Below are positions 54,015 through 64,000 of a stretch of 64,000 nt of DNA, one piece after another. Each line of letters opens with the position of its first letter. The first letter of the stretch is position 1. Made by a program: the position numbers and the translations under genes. Origin of the DNA: Afipia sp. (GTDB lineage: Bacteria; Pseudomonadota; Alphaproteobacteria; Rhizobiales; Xanthobacteraceae); the NCBI GenBank assembly GCA_016201045.1, contig JACQDM010000008.1, positions 930,001 to 994,000 of the forward strand. The letters run 5' to 3'. The notes beneath the pieces were generated by a model. The model saw nothing but the letters and a program-made list of their open reading frames with translations, was not told the DNA's origin and searched no databases.

Positions 54015-54365
54015 CATGCGCAGCGGCATCGCTTTTCCGCCGAATCGCTTCGGCATCCAATTCTCGGCAGCCGCAGAAGGGAAAAGTCAGCAAAATTGAC
54101 CGATTAGCCAATAAAGCTGCGAAATTTTCCGTCTACCAAAGCCAATTAAGGCGAGATTCTGTTGTGTGAATGCCACACTGCGGCAGAACATCGCCTGGAA
54201 TCGCCAAAACGCCTAAAAAGGCGGCATTTGCTACGGTTTTTTGCTTCACGCCGGGTCCACTAATCAGCAGATTGTCGCCACGAAATTGGTTCGCGCAGTC
54301 GATTAACGCTTGTCATTCAGACCTTCGGCAATCGCACTGGAAATTAAACGATGATGGGGATCGTC
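54015..54365. other. intergenic region before the TorF-type porin gene
   Basis: About 350 bp, more AT-rich than its surroundings from 54080 to 54345. No open frame with a ribosome site, tRNA or strong hairpin is visible. It should hold the promoter and leader of the outer membrane protein. TTAA occurs at 54146 and 54303 but without a spaced partner. Confidence 0.35.
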
Positions 54366-55385
54366 ATGAAGAAAGTAAGTTTGTCAGTCGCAGCCTTGGT
54401 TGCGCTGGGTCTGACCACGGGGGCTGCTTCGGCTGCCGACATGGCCGCAAAGGTTTACAAGAAGGCTCCGGTGGTTGCCGCCGTTGATCCTTGGGATATC
54501 GCTTTCGGCTCGGCGATCATGAGCGACTACATATTCCGCGGCGTCACTCAGTCGAACCACAAGCCTTCGGTCACCGCTTATTTCGAACCGCGTTACAACA
54601 TCAACCCGAACCTTCAACTCTATGTCGGTTCGTCGTTCGAGAGCATTTCGTTCCCGAACCGCGCTGCTGCTGAAGTCGATATCTACGGTGGTATCCGACC
54701 GACCTTCGGTCCGGTCGCATTCGACTTCGGTGTCTGGGGTTACCTGTATCCAGGTGGACAGTGCTTCGGCTCGGTCGGCGCGCCAGCGTTCCCGGGTTCG
54801 GGCGTCTGTAACGGTCCTGACAACGGTGTTCCGGGTGTCGGCGGTCTGCCGGGCAACGGCAACTTCGCCAAGAAGGACGCAAGTTTCTACGAAGTTTACG
54901 GCAAGGTGAACTACACCTTCAACGACATGTTCCAGATGGGCGGCAACGTGTTCTACTCGCCGAACTTCCTGAACACCGGCGCGAATGGCACCTACGCTTC
55001 GGTCACCGCGAAGGTCACCGGACCTGCGAACGTTCTTCCTTGGGGCATGGGCTTCTACGCTTCGGGTGAATTCGGTCGTCAGTGGCTGGGCACTTCGGAC
55101 GCGTTCTACGGTACCGCTGCGTTCCCAGGCGGCATCAATTACGCAGACTACAATACCTGGAACATCGGCATCGGCTTCACCAAGTCGGTCTTCACGCTCG
55201 ACCTGCGTTACTCGGACACCGATCTCAACAAGGGCAATTGTAACGCTTTCACCAGCGATCACACCGCGATCACTGGCGGCAACTTCACCCCGATCAATCC
55301 GACCGGTATCGGCTCCAGCTGGTGCGGCGCGGCCTTCATCGCCAAGCTGGGTGTCGATCTGACCGCAGCGACCAATCTGAAGTAA
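54366..55385 (+). CDS. TorF family putative porin (outer membrane beta-barrel)
   Basis: 339 residues from the ATG at 54366 (MKKVSLSVAALVALG); an ATG 15 bases upstream is also in frame. Signal peptide 1-23, ending ASAAD. The mature part begins with the TIGR02001 pattern WDIAFGSAIMSDYIFRGVTQ (about 41-60) and continues with alternating aromatic beta strands (LQLYVGSSFESISFP, FDFGVWGYLYPGG). Codon use is strongly biased to common codons, which suggests high expression. Substrate unknown. Confidence 0.87.
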   Translation: MKKVSLSVAALVALGLTTGAASAADMAAKVYKKAPVVAAVDPWDIAFGSAIMSDYIFRGVTQSNHKPSVTAYFEPRYNINPNLQLYVGSSFESISFPNRAAAEVDIYGGIRPTFGPVAFDFGVWGYLYPGGQCFGSVGAPAFPGSGVCNGPDNGVPGVGGLPGNGNFAKKDASFYEVYGKVNYTFNDMFQMGGNVFYSPNFLNTGANGTYASVTAKVTGPANVLPWGMGFYASGEFGRQWLGTSDAFYGTAAFPGGINYADYNTWNIGIGFTKSVFTLDLRYSDTDLNKGNCNAFTSDHTAITGGNFTPINPTGIGSSWCGAAFIAKLGVDLTAATNLK

Positions 55386-55403
55386 ACTTCTTCTTCGGAC
55401 TTC

Positions 55404-55438
55404 AAGGGCGGCAGAGAAATCTGCCGCCCTTTTTGTTT
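55404..55438 (+). terminator. Rho-independent terminator after the porin gene
   Basis: An 11-bp stem, AAGGGCGGCAG/CTGCCGCCCTT, with an AGAAAT loop followed by a T-rich run. Confidence 0.9.
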
Positions 55439-55520
55439 GTGCTCAAGAGATCGCCGTTACCCTATTCGCCACCACCTGCCCCCTGCTGTTGGCGCTGGCC
55501 AACGCGTGAGGCCGGGCGTC

Positions 55521-57254
55521 TTAGCCTGCCGTTCCATCGATTGTGAATTGATCGCCTGAGCGACCCATAGCGATCTGCCGCTGATTGAATGCTTCCAACG
55601 TGCTCCGGTGCCCGATCGAAACCACGGTCGTCGCAGGCAGCTTTTCGGCGATGAGCCGATAGAGCATTGCTTCGGATGGTTCATCCAGCGATGCGGTCGC
55701 TTCGTCGAGGAACAGATATTGCGGTGCTTGCAGGAGTGCGCGGGCGACCCCGAGCCGCTGTTGTTCGCCGAGCGATAGCGTCCTGTTCCAATGACCGTCT
55801 TCGCCGAGCTTGGCTACTAATGCAGGCAGGCCGACCAGGGTGAGTACCTCACGAAGTTTCTCCGCGCTGAACGCCCCCTCCTTCGCGGGGTAGGAAATCG
55901 CTGAGGAAAGCGTTCCAACCGGGAAGTAAGGACGCTGCGGCAGCGTCATCAATGTAGCGCCATTTGGAATCTCAATCGTTCCGCTGCCGAAAGGCCATAT
56001 CCCGGCGATGGCACGAAACAGCGTGGACTTTCCGGCCCCCGACGGTCCTGTCAGGAGCGTGGCCTCACCCTTGCGCAGCTTGAGATTCGAAATGGAAAGA
56101 AGTGCGTCGCCGTTCGGCAACGTGACTGTGAGATTATCGACGCCAACAGCATCTGATGACGAGCCACGCGCGACATGGATCGTCGATGGGTCCGCAGCCA
56201 GCGAATGCGCCAATTTGATTCCCTTCTCAAAGCCGTCGAGGCGGGCGACGACGGCCTGCCACTCTGCCATCTGTCGATAGACAGAAATGAAAAACGACAG
56301 CGCGCCCTGCACGCTGCCGAAGGCGGACGCCGTTTGCATCATGCCGCCGAGCTGAATTTTTTCTGCAAAATAGGCCGGCGCGACGAGGACATAGGGGAAG
56401 ATCACCGATGCCTGCGAATAGGTCGCGGTGAACGCCGTAACTTTCTTGGTTCGGCTCATGATGCCGAGCCAGTTCTCTATTACATGTCCGAACCGTGCCA
56501 GCAGTCGCTCTCGCTCTGCACTTTCACCGTGCATCAGCGCAATCTGCTCTGAATTCTCGCGCACGCGCACAAGATTGAAACGGAAGTCTGCCTCGTATTT
56601 TTGCTGCCGGAAATCGAGCCCAACCAGTGGCCAGCCGATCAAGTGCGTGAGCCAGGTCCCGAGCACGGAATAGATCAATGCGCCCCAGACCATATAACCG
56701 GGGAAATCGATATCCCGGCCGAACATATGAAGCGGAGCCGCATTCGATAGTTGCCACAGGATGACAATGAAGGAGAGCAGCGTGACGAAGGAGCTGAGAA
56801 CGCCGATCCCTATTTCGAGCGTGCGCTGAACATAGAGCTTCACGTCATCGGTGATGCGCTGGTCAGGATTGTCCGCTGCGTCACCCTGCAGCTGCATCCG
56901 GTAGTGATTTGCGTGATCGAGCCAGTCGGTGAGGTAGCGCGTCGTCATCCACGAGCGCCAGCGAATCTGGAGCCATTGATTGAGGTAGAGTTGATAGACG
57001 GCGATCGCGATGTAGATCGTCGCAAGCACGGTGAAATAGCTGATCTCGTAAACGAAATTGTCCCAGTTGCGCTCCTGAAGCGCGTTGTAGAAGCGGTTGT
57101 TCCAGGAATTCAGCAGCACCGTGATGGCGACCGAGCCGAGTTCGAGTGCGATGACAGCAGCCAGTAAGCCGCCGCCAGCCCATTTGTCGCTTGATCGGAA
57201 ATAAGGTGCCGAGATCCGCCAGACGGCCGCGATTGTAGAGCCGATGCCATTCAC
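55521..57254 (-). CDS. BacA/SbmA-like ABC transporter with fused ATPase
   Basis: 577 residues from the GTG at 57254, preceded by GGAGA; TTG at 57305 would add 17 residues. The membrane half (about 10-330) has the SbmA/BacA and ABCD pattern: LLNSWNNRFYNALQERNWDN (about 47), QIRWRSWMTTRYLTDWLDHA and DNPDQRITDD (about 127). The ATPase half has Walker [10 protein letters not shown] (about 402), signature LSLGEQQRLGVARALL and Walker B YLFLDEATASLDEPS. Relatives include YddA and the BclA-type peptide importers of Bradyrhizobium; transport of peptides or vitamin-like compounds is likely. It stands alone. Confidence 0.87.
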   Translation of the reverse strand: MNGIGSTIAAVWRISAPYFRSSDKWAGGGLLAAVIALELGSVAITVLLNSWNNRFYNALQERNWDNFVYEISYFTVLATIYIAIAVYQLYLNQWLQIRWRSWMTTRYLTDWLDHANHYRMQLQGDAADNPDQRITDDVKLYVQRTLEIGIGVLSSFVTLLSFIVILWQLSNAAPLHMFGRDIDFPGYMVWGALIYSVLGTWLTHLIGWPLVGLDFRQQKYEADFRFNLVRVRENSEQIALMHGESAERERLLARFGHVIENWLGIMSRTKKVTAFTATYSQASVIFPYVLVAPAYFAEKIQLGGMMQTASAFGSVQGALSFFISVYRQMAEWQAVVARLDGFEKGIKLAHSLAADPSTIHVARGSSSDAVGVDNLTVTLPNGDALLSISNLKLRKGEATLLTGPSGAGKSTLFRAIAGIWPFGSGTIEIPNGATLMTLPQRPYFPVGTLSSAISYPAKEGAFSAEKLREVLTLVGLPALVAKLGEDGHWNRTLSLGEQQRLGVARALLQAPQYLFLDEATASLDEPSEAMLYRLIAEKLPATTVVSIGHRSTLEAFNQRQIAMGRSGDQFTIDGTAG

Positions 57255-57550
57255 AGAAATGATTCTCCGGGCTGGGTATCCCAAGGCCCTGAATAATATG
57301 AGCAATTGAGATCGTTAGACTAAAGTCGTAAATAGTCAGGGGTGTGGCATCTTGTCCCGACTCCCCCGTTGACCCTAGCATGCCGAACAGGCGACGGGCC
57401 GGGGGGTTCATCTCCATCGCAAGGTTGTGAGCGGATTCCACGCGCAGAAATGCTCGACGCCGTTCAGACGATAGCTCCCCGATTCACGCAGACGTTGGCC
57501 ACCCACGCTCTGGCTTGCGTCCACAACTATAACGTGGGGGAGAAACGTCC

Positions 57551-59215
<1,665 letters not shown>

Positions 59216-59239
59216 CGACTGAACCGGACGCTTACTCTG

Positions 59240-59273
59240 AATCCCCGCGGCGTAAGCCGCGGGGATTTCTTTT
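59240..59273 (+). terminator. Rho-independent terminator after lctP
   Basis: Twelve-bp stem AATCCCCGCGGC/GCCGCGGGGATT with a GTAA loop and a T-rich tail. Confidence 0.9.
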
Positions 59274-59362
59274 GGTTCGGAATTTGTGCATCGAATGCTC
59301 TGGCGCTCCCGGTGTTTTGCAATTAGAACCGCGCCCGACAAGAAGACCTTGGATAAACGACA

Positions 59363-59767
59363 GTGACATTTCTCCGATACACGACCCTTGCATTGGTTTT
59401 GACTGCGGTCACATTTGGAACTTCGATGGCGAAAGCCGCCAGCGAGTTTCCGTTTGGGATGGAAATGAGGCTGGATGCGGCGCCTCAACCCGGCTCGAAA
59501 AGAATTCCGACGCTTGAGATCGGCGATAGCGGCGAGGCGGTATTGGATTTGTGGTGCAAGTCCGGAAAGGGACAATTTTCCGTTGCCAATGAAACGGTCA
59601 TCTTCGTTCCCGGCGCGATGTCGGATCGCGATTGCACGCCGGCGCGTGCGGAGGCCGACGATGCGCTTGTTGCAACGTTGACGGATGCTGCAACGTGGAA
59701 GCGGCAGGGTGATTTCGTTTCGTTTGTGGGAGCGAAGACTCTGCGCTTCCGCCTTAACAGCAATTAG
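59363..59767 (+). CDS. small secreted protein of unknown function
   Basis: 134 residues starting with GTG at 59363 (GACAGTG context, weak ribosome site). A signal peptide (1-26, ending SMAKAA) precedes a compact domain with two cysteines (LDLWCKSGKGQFSVANETVI and MSDRDCTPARAEADDALVAT) that may form a disulfide. The order of strands and the ending SFVGAKTLRFRL recall META/HslJ lipoprotein domains, but this is weak. It converges on the oxidoreductase gene with five bases between. Confidence 0.72.
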   Translation: MTFLRYTTLALVLTAVTFGTSMAKAASEFPFGMEMRLDAAPQPGSKRIPTLEIGDSGEAVLDLWCKSGKGQFSVANETVIFVPGAMSDRDCTPARAEADDALVATLTDAATWKRQGDFVSFVGAKTLRFRLNSN

Positions 59768-59772
59768 GCCGC

Positions 59773-61320
59773 CTAGCCTTCTCGCAAGATCCTGTCGGCG
59801 CACGTACCGGCCGATTGAATGACGCCGGTGTAGCCGCCGAACGCCGTATACGCGGAGGCAATAAATAGACCCGGCACGGCGGTTGCGGGCGAACGCCTTA
59901 AAATATCCAGCAATGAGCGCGGCGGGTTGGGCGCGAAGCCATAGACTGCCCCCCCCGGCGAGCCGAGATATTGCCTCACGGAAAGTGCTGTGTTGAACGA
60001 CGATGCCACGACGTTGTCCGCTAATCCCGGATAGTGCCCATCGAGATAGGCGACGATGGCGTCCTGCCAGCGCGATCGCTTGGCGCGGTATTCGTCTTGA
60101 TCCAGATCGCTCCAGTTCGACAAACGATCTGGGCCGACCACCGACAGCACATAAGGTGGCGCGGGTACGCCCGATTCGATCGCGGCATAATTGACGATGG
60201 CGAGCGGCGGCATGCGATTGCCGGGTTCACTGGCCATCAAGGAAGTGCCTTGTGCGTAGTCGCCCAAGCTCTTCATCCAATCCGGCAGAAGCTGGGTCGA
60301 GTAGCTTTTGATACCGAACTCGGCTGGCGTTTTCGACAGGCCAAGCGTCAGAGAAAAGAGCGATATTGAATGTTTTCGGTCGGCATAGCTTTGGCGCAAT
60401 TTTCGTGCTGCGTTGTTCGGCAGCAGCGCCGCGAGGATTTCAGGTGCAGCATTGCCGACGACATATTTTGCCTCGATGGATTGCGGATCCCCGCCGTCCC
60501 TCGTCGTGTGCGTTAGACCGTTCACGCGGCCTTCGCGTCCGGTCGTGATCGCGCTCACCACGCGCCGCAGAAGCGCGCTGCTTCCGGGCGACTTCATGAT
60601 GACGCGCGCCAGCGAACTTGAAAGCCGCTGCGATCCGCCTTGGATGTAACGTCCGCCGCTCAACAAGTAGCTTCCTTGAGCAAATGCAAAGAAAACCCAC
60701 CACATCGACGAAGGGTCGTCGTGATAGTAGGAAAGATTGGCAGCGAGCGCTGCTTTCACGGCTTCGTTGTTGCCGAAGGTGCGGTCGAGCTTCTGCGATA
60801 GCGATAGATTCCAGTCGCGCATCGCTGGCAGCAGCCTTCGCAAAGCAGTGAGAGCTTCAAACGGATTGCGAAATGCGAATGGATCAGTGCTCAGCGTTCC
60901 GAGCGCCACTGAAATCTGCTCCATCTCGCCGAGCAGCCGGACGATGCCATCGCGCGCCTCGGGGAAGCGGTCAGTCAACGTCCGGCGCGCTGCAGGAAAG
61001 TCGTCGAGCAGCATCAGCGACTTGCCGACCGGCCCGCCGCGTACCTCGTAGAAGGCTCCGCTCGGAATCCATTTGACGGCGTCGAGCACGCCGGCGCGGG
61101 TCAATGGCCCATGCTTTGGATCGCGCGGATCGTGCGGATCGCTAGTCTCATGCAACGATCCCTCCACGAACAGATCGCCGATTTTATAGCTCGACGCGGC
61201 TCCGCCGACGGAATTGCTCTTTTCAATGACCAGAACTTTTCGACCGGACCGCGCAAGAATCGCACCCGTCGTCAAGCCGCCAAGCCCGGCACCGATGATC
61301 GCGACATCGAATTGCGTCAT
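59773..61320 (-). CDS. FAD-dependent oxidoreductase, phytoene-desaturase/carotenoid-isomerase-like
   Basis: 515 residues. The dinucleotide fold is clear at the N-terminus (VAIIGAGLGGLTTGAILARS, about 6-25, then GRKVLVIEKSNSVGGAAS), and the C-terminal FAD clamp reads GLFIASAYTAFGGYTGVIQS (about 485-504). These fit the CrtI/CrtISO/RetSat-like amine-oxidase superfamily. The reaction is oxidation, isomerisation or saturation of a polyene or similar hydrophobic compound. No carotenoid genes are nearby. It lies 40 bp downstream of the secreted-protein gene on the same strand, so the two may form an operon. Confidence 0.82.
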   Translation of the reverse strand: MTQFDVAIIGAGLGGLTTGAILARSGRKVLVIEKSNSVGGAASSYKIGDLFVEGSLHETSDPHDPRDPKHGPLTRAGVLDAVKWIPSGAFYEVRGGPVGKSLMLLDDFPAARRTLTDRFPEARDGIVRLLGEMEQISVALGTLSTDPFAFRNPFEALTALRRLLPAMRDWNLSLSQKLDRTFGNNEAVKAALAANLSYYHDDPSSMWWVFFAFAQGSYLLSGGRYIQGGSQRLSSSLARVIMKSPGSSALLRRVVSAITTGREGRVNGLTHTTRDGGDPQSIEAKYVVGNAAPEILAALLPNNAARKLRQSYADRKHSISLFSLTLGLSKTPAEFGIKSYSTQLLPDWMKSLGDYAQGTSLMASEPGNRMPPLAIVNYAAIESGVPAPPYVLSVVGPDRLSNWSDLDQDEYRAKRSRWQDAIVAYLDGHYPGLADNVVASSFNTALSVRQYLGSPGGAVYGFAPNPPRSLLDILRRSPATAVPGLFIASAYTAFGGYTGVIQSAGTCADRILREG

Positions 61321-61360
61321 TCGTCATCGAACTCCACGACGGCGCAATATAAACGGAACA

Positions 61361-62581
61361 TCACTTCCATGACGCCTTGTCCGTGTCCCAGCGCTGTCCC
61401 TTCAACTCTGCTGCGACGGCTTTGATGAACGCGTCGTCGTCGTTGAACGTGCTCTCTTCCTCGCCGCCGGAATTTTCCGCGAATTGCAATCGGTTTCCTG
61501 TAGATTCGTCGGTCGTCTTGCTTGTGGGAACGCCAATCCAGACAACCATGCGGTCACTCGTGCCCGGTCTTTCCGGGCCGACCACGGCTGTCATTTCCAA
61601 TGTTTCAACGAGATCAAGCGCAGGGGCCAGTTGGCTCGGGCGCTTCACAGCGAATGTAACTTCACCTGTCGTATCGTTCCACTTCGAAGATGATGGCTTT
61701 GCCGACAGTGCTTTCGCCGCAGCACCGGATAGCGCGGCAATAAATTTATCGCGGTCGAGTTTGCCGCCGCTGGTCCAGTCTCCAACGGAAAGCCGAATCG
61801 CGCGCTCCATGTCGTAGGTGCCGCTAGTCCATCCAACCGCAACGACACCGGGCGATGATTTCAATTTCATTGCGAGCGCGAGCGCGCGCGCGGGGTCAAC
61901 GATCAAGCGAAGAACCTGCTGGCCGGTTCGCAGCGCGTTGCAATCGGTCGCGATGCTGTCGAGGGCGATTTGAATGTTTTCGTTTTTGAGGCTTTTGACG
62001 AGATCGATGAAGCCTTCGCGCTTGACACGAATGCCGAGAGACTGCGGCGACACCTGTGTGAAGTCCTTCGGTGCCTCGACTATGTCGTCGTCGACAGCTT
62101 GTGTCTGCAAGAATTCCTTCTCGCCGATATCGGTGTTGTCGGGTGACGACACGAGCGAAGCATTGCCGCCAACAGTAATCTTCCCATCGAACGCTATCGC
62201 TTTGTTGACGGTCTTACGGGCAAGGCTAACGGTCACCGGCGCTTTGCTTTCGAGCGTCTGTCCCGAACCGATGAGCCTGTCTCCCTCCGTCTTCAACTCA
62301 ATGACGAAGCGATCTTTTCGGTCGGATGCGATGCTGACCGAGTAGCAAACGTCAATCAGCGCGGACGTTACCTTGCCGCCCTGCCGCGTTTCCTTGATGA
62401 AAGCCTCGACAGGCAAATCGCCGAGAATATCGCCTAGCGTTGCAAAGTAGCGCACGTCGGCGGAATCGGTCGTTGCCTTTGATGATGGTTTCGCCGATTC
62501 TTTCGGCGTCTGAGCGTGAGCCAGCGAGACCACAGCAAATCCGGTCATTGCGGCGACAACGCTTATTTTCGATTTATGCAT
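61361..62581 (-). CDS. secreted protein of unknown function
   Basis: 406 residues from the ATG at 62581, with GAGG seven bases upstream; the frame is open further upstream. Signal peptide 1-23 (ending SLAHAQ), then no recognised family. The middle part has ISVGG-like beta strands (AIAFDGKITVGGNASLVSSP) and one helical stretch (IQIALDSIATDCNALRTG). The C-terminal half contains DWTSGGKLDRDKFIAALSGA. Probably periplasmic or surface located. Possible operon with the oxidoreductase. Confidence 0.75.
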   Translation of the reverse strand: MHKSKISVVAAMTGFAVVSLAHAQTPKESAKPSSKATTDSADVRYFATLGDILGDLPVEAFIKETRQGGKVTSALIDVCYSVSIASDRKDRFVIELKTEGDRLIGSGQTLESKAPVTVSLARKTVNKAIAFDGKITVGGNASLVSSPDNTDIGEKEFLQTQAVDDDIVEAPKDFTQVSPQSLGIRVKREGFIDLVKSLKNENIQIALDSIATDCNALRTGQQVLRLIVDPARALALAMKLKSSPGVVAVGWTSGTYDMERAIRLSVGDWTSGGKLDRDKFIAALSGAAAKALSAKPSSSKWNDTTGEVTFAVKRPSQLAPALDLVETLEMTAVVGPERPGTSDRMVVWIGVPTSKTTDESTGNRLQFAENSGGEEESTFNDDDAFIKAVAAELKGQRWDTDKASWK

Positions 62582-62684
62582 GGTCTGCCTCGTGACCGTG
62601 AGTCGGTATTTCGCAAGCGGCGGGACAATCTCAAAAGCTGCGCCGGTTGTCGCGGACATTTTCGTCGTTGATCGCCCTGAAACG

Positions 62685-62711
62685 ATAAAAGGCCGCCCTG
62701 AGGCGGCCTTT
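62685..62711 (-). terminator. Rho-independent terminator after groEL
   Basis: Stem AAGGCCGCC/GGCGGCCTT (62689-62697 with 62702-62710) with a CTGA loop; on the minus strand it is followed by TTTT. Confidence 0.88.
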
Positions 62712-62731
62712 CTTCGCAGAGTTGTGGAGGG

Positions 62732-64000
62732 TCAGAAACCCATTCCCCCCATCCCGCCCATTCCGCCGCCGGGCATGGGCGGCGCGGGCTCTTTCGGCAG
62801 TTCCGCCACCATCGCTTCGGTGGTAACGAGAAGGCCCGCCACCGAGGCAGCGTCCTGCAGCGCCGTGCGGACGACCTTGGCCGGATCGACAATGCCCTTG
62901 GAGAGCATCTCGACGTATTCCTCGTTCTGAGCATCGAAACCGAAGGTTTCCGATTTATTGTCGAGAATTTTTCCGACAACGATTGATCCCTCGACACCGG
63001 CGTTTTCGGCGATCTGGCGGATCGGCGCTTCAAGGGCCTTGAGCACGATATTGATGCCGGCCTGAACATCGGAATTATCGTTGTTAATGCGGCCGACCGC
63101 CTTCTTAGCACGGAGCAATGCCGTGCCGCCGCCCGGTACGATGCCTTCCTGAACGGCTGCGCGCGTGGCGTTAAGCGCGTCCTCGACGCGATCCTTCTTT
63201 TCCTTCACTTCGACTTCGGTCGCTCCGCCGACGCGGATCACCGCGACGCCGCCAGCCAGCTTCGCGAGACGCTCCTGCAGCTTTTCGCGATCGTAGTCCG
63301 ACGTCGTCTCTTCGACCTGTGCCTTGATCTGATTCACGCGGGCCTCGATGTCGGGCTTCTTGCCCGCGCCGTTGACGATGGTGGTATTCTCTTTGTCGAT
63401 CACGACCTTCTTGGCGCGGCCGAGCATCTTAAGCGTAACGCTTTCGAGCTTCATGCCGAGTTCGTCCGAGATCAGCTGTCCGCCGGTCAGGATCGCGATG
63501 TCTTCCAGCATCGCCTTGCGGCGGTCGCCGAAGCCCGGCGCCTTCACCGCCGCGACCTTCAAGCCGCCCCGCAGCCGGTTCACGACGAGCGTTGCAAGCG
63601 CCTCGCCCTCAATGTCCTCCGCGATGATGAGAAGCGGTTTGCCGGTCTGGACGACGGCTTCGAGGACGGGAAGCATCGCCTGAAGCCCGGTTAGCTTCTT
63701 TTCGTGCAGAAGAATGTATGCTTCTTCCAGTTCGGCGGTCATCTTCTCTGCATTGGTGACGAAGTAAGGTGAGAGATAGCCGCGGTCGAACTTCATGCCT
63801 TCGACGATATCGACCTCGGTTTCCAGCGCCTTGTTTTCTTCGACTGTAATAACGCCTTCGTTGCCGACTTTCTGCATGGCCTTGGCGATCATACTGCCGA
63901 TGGTGGCGTCGCCGTTCGACGAGATGGTGCCGACCTGCGCGACTTCAGCGGACGATACGACAGGCTTAGCTCGCTTTTCGATGTCCTTGACGACGGCGGT
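62732..64000 (-). CDS. groL: chaperonin GroEL, N-terminus beyond window
   Basis: About 422 residues of the C-terminal part are inside the window; the frame is open through base 64000, so the first ~125 residues are missing. It contains [20 protein letters not shown], the apical domain ([20 protein letters not shown]), [20 protein letters not shown] and the family signature [16 protein letters not shown]. The C-terminal tail [12 protein letters not shown] is present. GroEL folds proteins in an ATP-driven double ring with GroES. Rhizobiales carry several groEL copies; which copy this is cannot be told without groES. Confidence 0.95.
   Translation of the reverse strand, partial: TAVVKDIEKRAKPVVSSAEVAQVGTISSNGDATIGSMIAKAMQKVGNEGVITVEENKALETEVDIVEGMKFDRGYLSPYFVTNAEKMTAELEEAYILLHEKKLTGLQAMLPVLEAVVQTGKPLLIIAEDIEGEALATLVVNRLRGGLKVAAVKAPGFGDRRKAMLEDIAILTGGQLISDELGMKLESVTLKMLGRAKKVVIDKENTTIVNGAGKKPDIEARVNQIKAQVEETTSDYDREKLQERLAKLAGGVAVIRVGGATEVEVKEKKDRVEDALNATRAAVQEGIVPGGGTALLRAKKAVGRINNDNSDVQAGINIVLKALEAPIRQIAENAGVEGSIVVGKILDNKSETFGFDAQNEEYVEMLSKGIVDPAKVVRTALQDAASVAGLLVTTEAMVAELPKEPAPPMPGGGMGGMGGMGF

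Overview
The window comes from an alphaproteobacterium of the Rhizobiales, most like the Bradyrhizobium/Rhodopseudomonas/Afipia group (Nitrobacteraceae). This rests on gene order and family content: zapA, then a 6S RNA, then fau; ruvC-ruvA-ruvB; tol-pal-cpoB-tilS-ftsH; a Calvin/glycolysis block tkt-gap-pgk-fba; several Rhizobiales-type families (DUF1192, DUF1465, DUF2852, DUF4164); and sites matching the CtrA consensus. The DNA is GC-rich and densely coding throughout. I see no rRNA or tRNA gene, insertion sequence, prophage or CRISPR array. The first and last genes run off the window.

Layout. 1-9.3 kb: a 7TM-PAS-GGDEF-EAL protein (partial), a quinone reductase, small conserved proteins, a candidate sRNA, ribosomal protein L31, an ABC exporter, an acetyltransferase and a MotA/MotB-like stator pair. 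9.4-13.9 kb: a DUF1295 protein with a cyclopropane-synthase-like methyltransferase, an inositol-phosphatase, a Sel1-repeat protein and a divergent ThiE-like protein. 13.9-19.4 kb: fba, pgk, gap and tkt on the minus strand. 19.7-25 kb: DUF4164-zapA-6S RNA-fau-ymdB, a soluble chemoreceptor and yebC. 25-29.5 kb: mgtE, ruvCA-(membrane protein)-ruvB-ybgC.

29.5-46 kb is the cell-envelope region. The expected order ybgC-tolQRAB-pal-cpoB-tilS-ftsH is interrupted twice. Between ybgC and tolQ lie a GST, two TetR regulators and a DUF2852 membrane protein, with inverted-repeat operators. Between tolB and pal lie a fatty-acid desaturase, a membrane GGDEF-EAL protein and a FeeM/acyl-homoserine-lactone-synthase-like acyltransferase. 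The last three are preceded by three exact TTAA-N7-TTAA CtrA boxes. This suggests cell-cycle-controlled lipid, c-di-GMP and acyl-signal functions placed inside the envelope-constriction locus, and it is the most interesting feature here.

46-64 kb: a tandem pair of GT87-type membrane glycosyltransferases; a TetR gene with glcD-glcE-glcF (glycolate or D-lactate oxidation); a lysine-rich histone-like protein; a TorF-type outer-membrane protein; a BacA-like ABC transporter; an L-lactate permease family protein that could feed the glcDEF oxidase; two secreted proteins of unknown function; a CrtI-type oxidoreductase; and the 3' part of a groEL. Rho-independent terminators are clear after many of these units.
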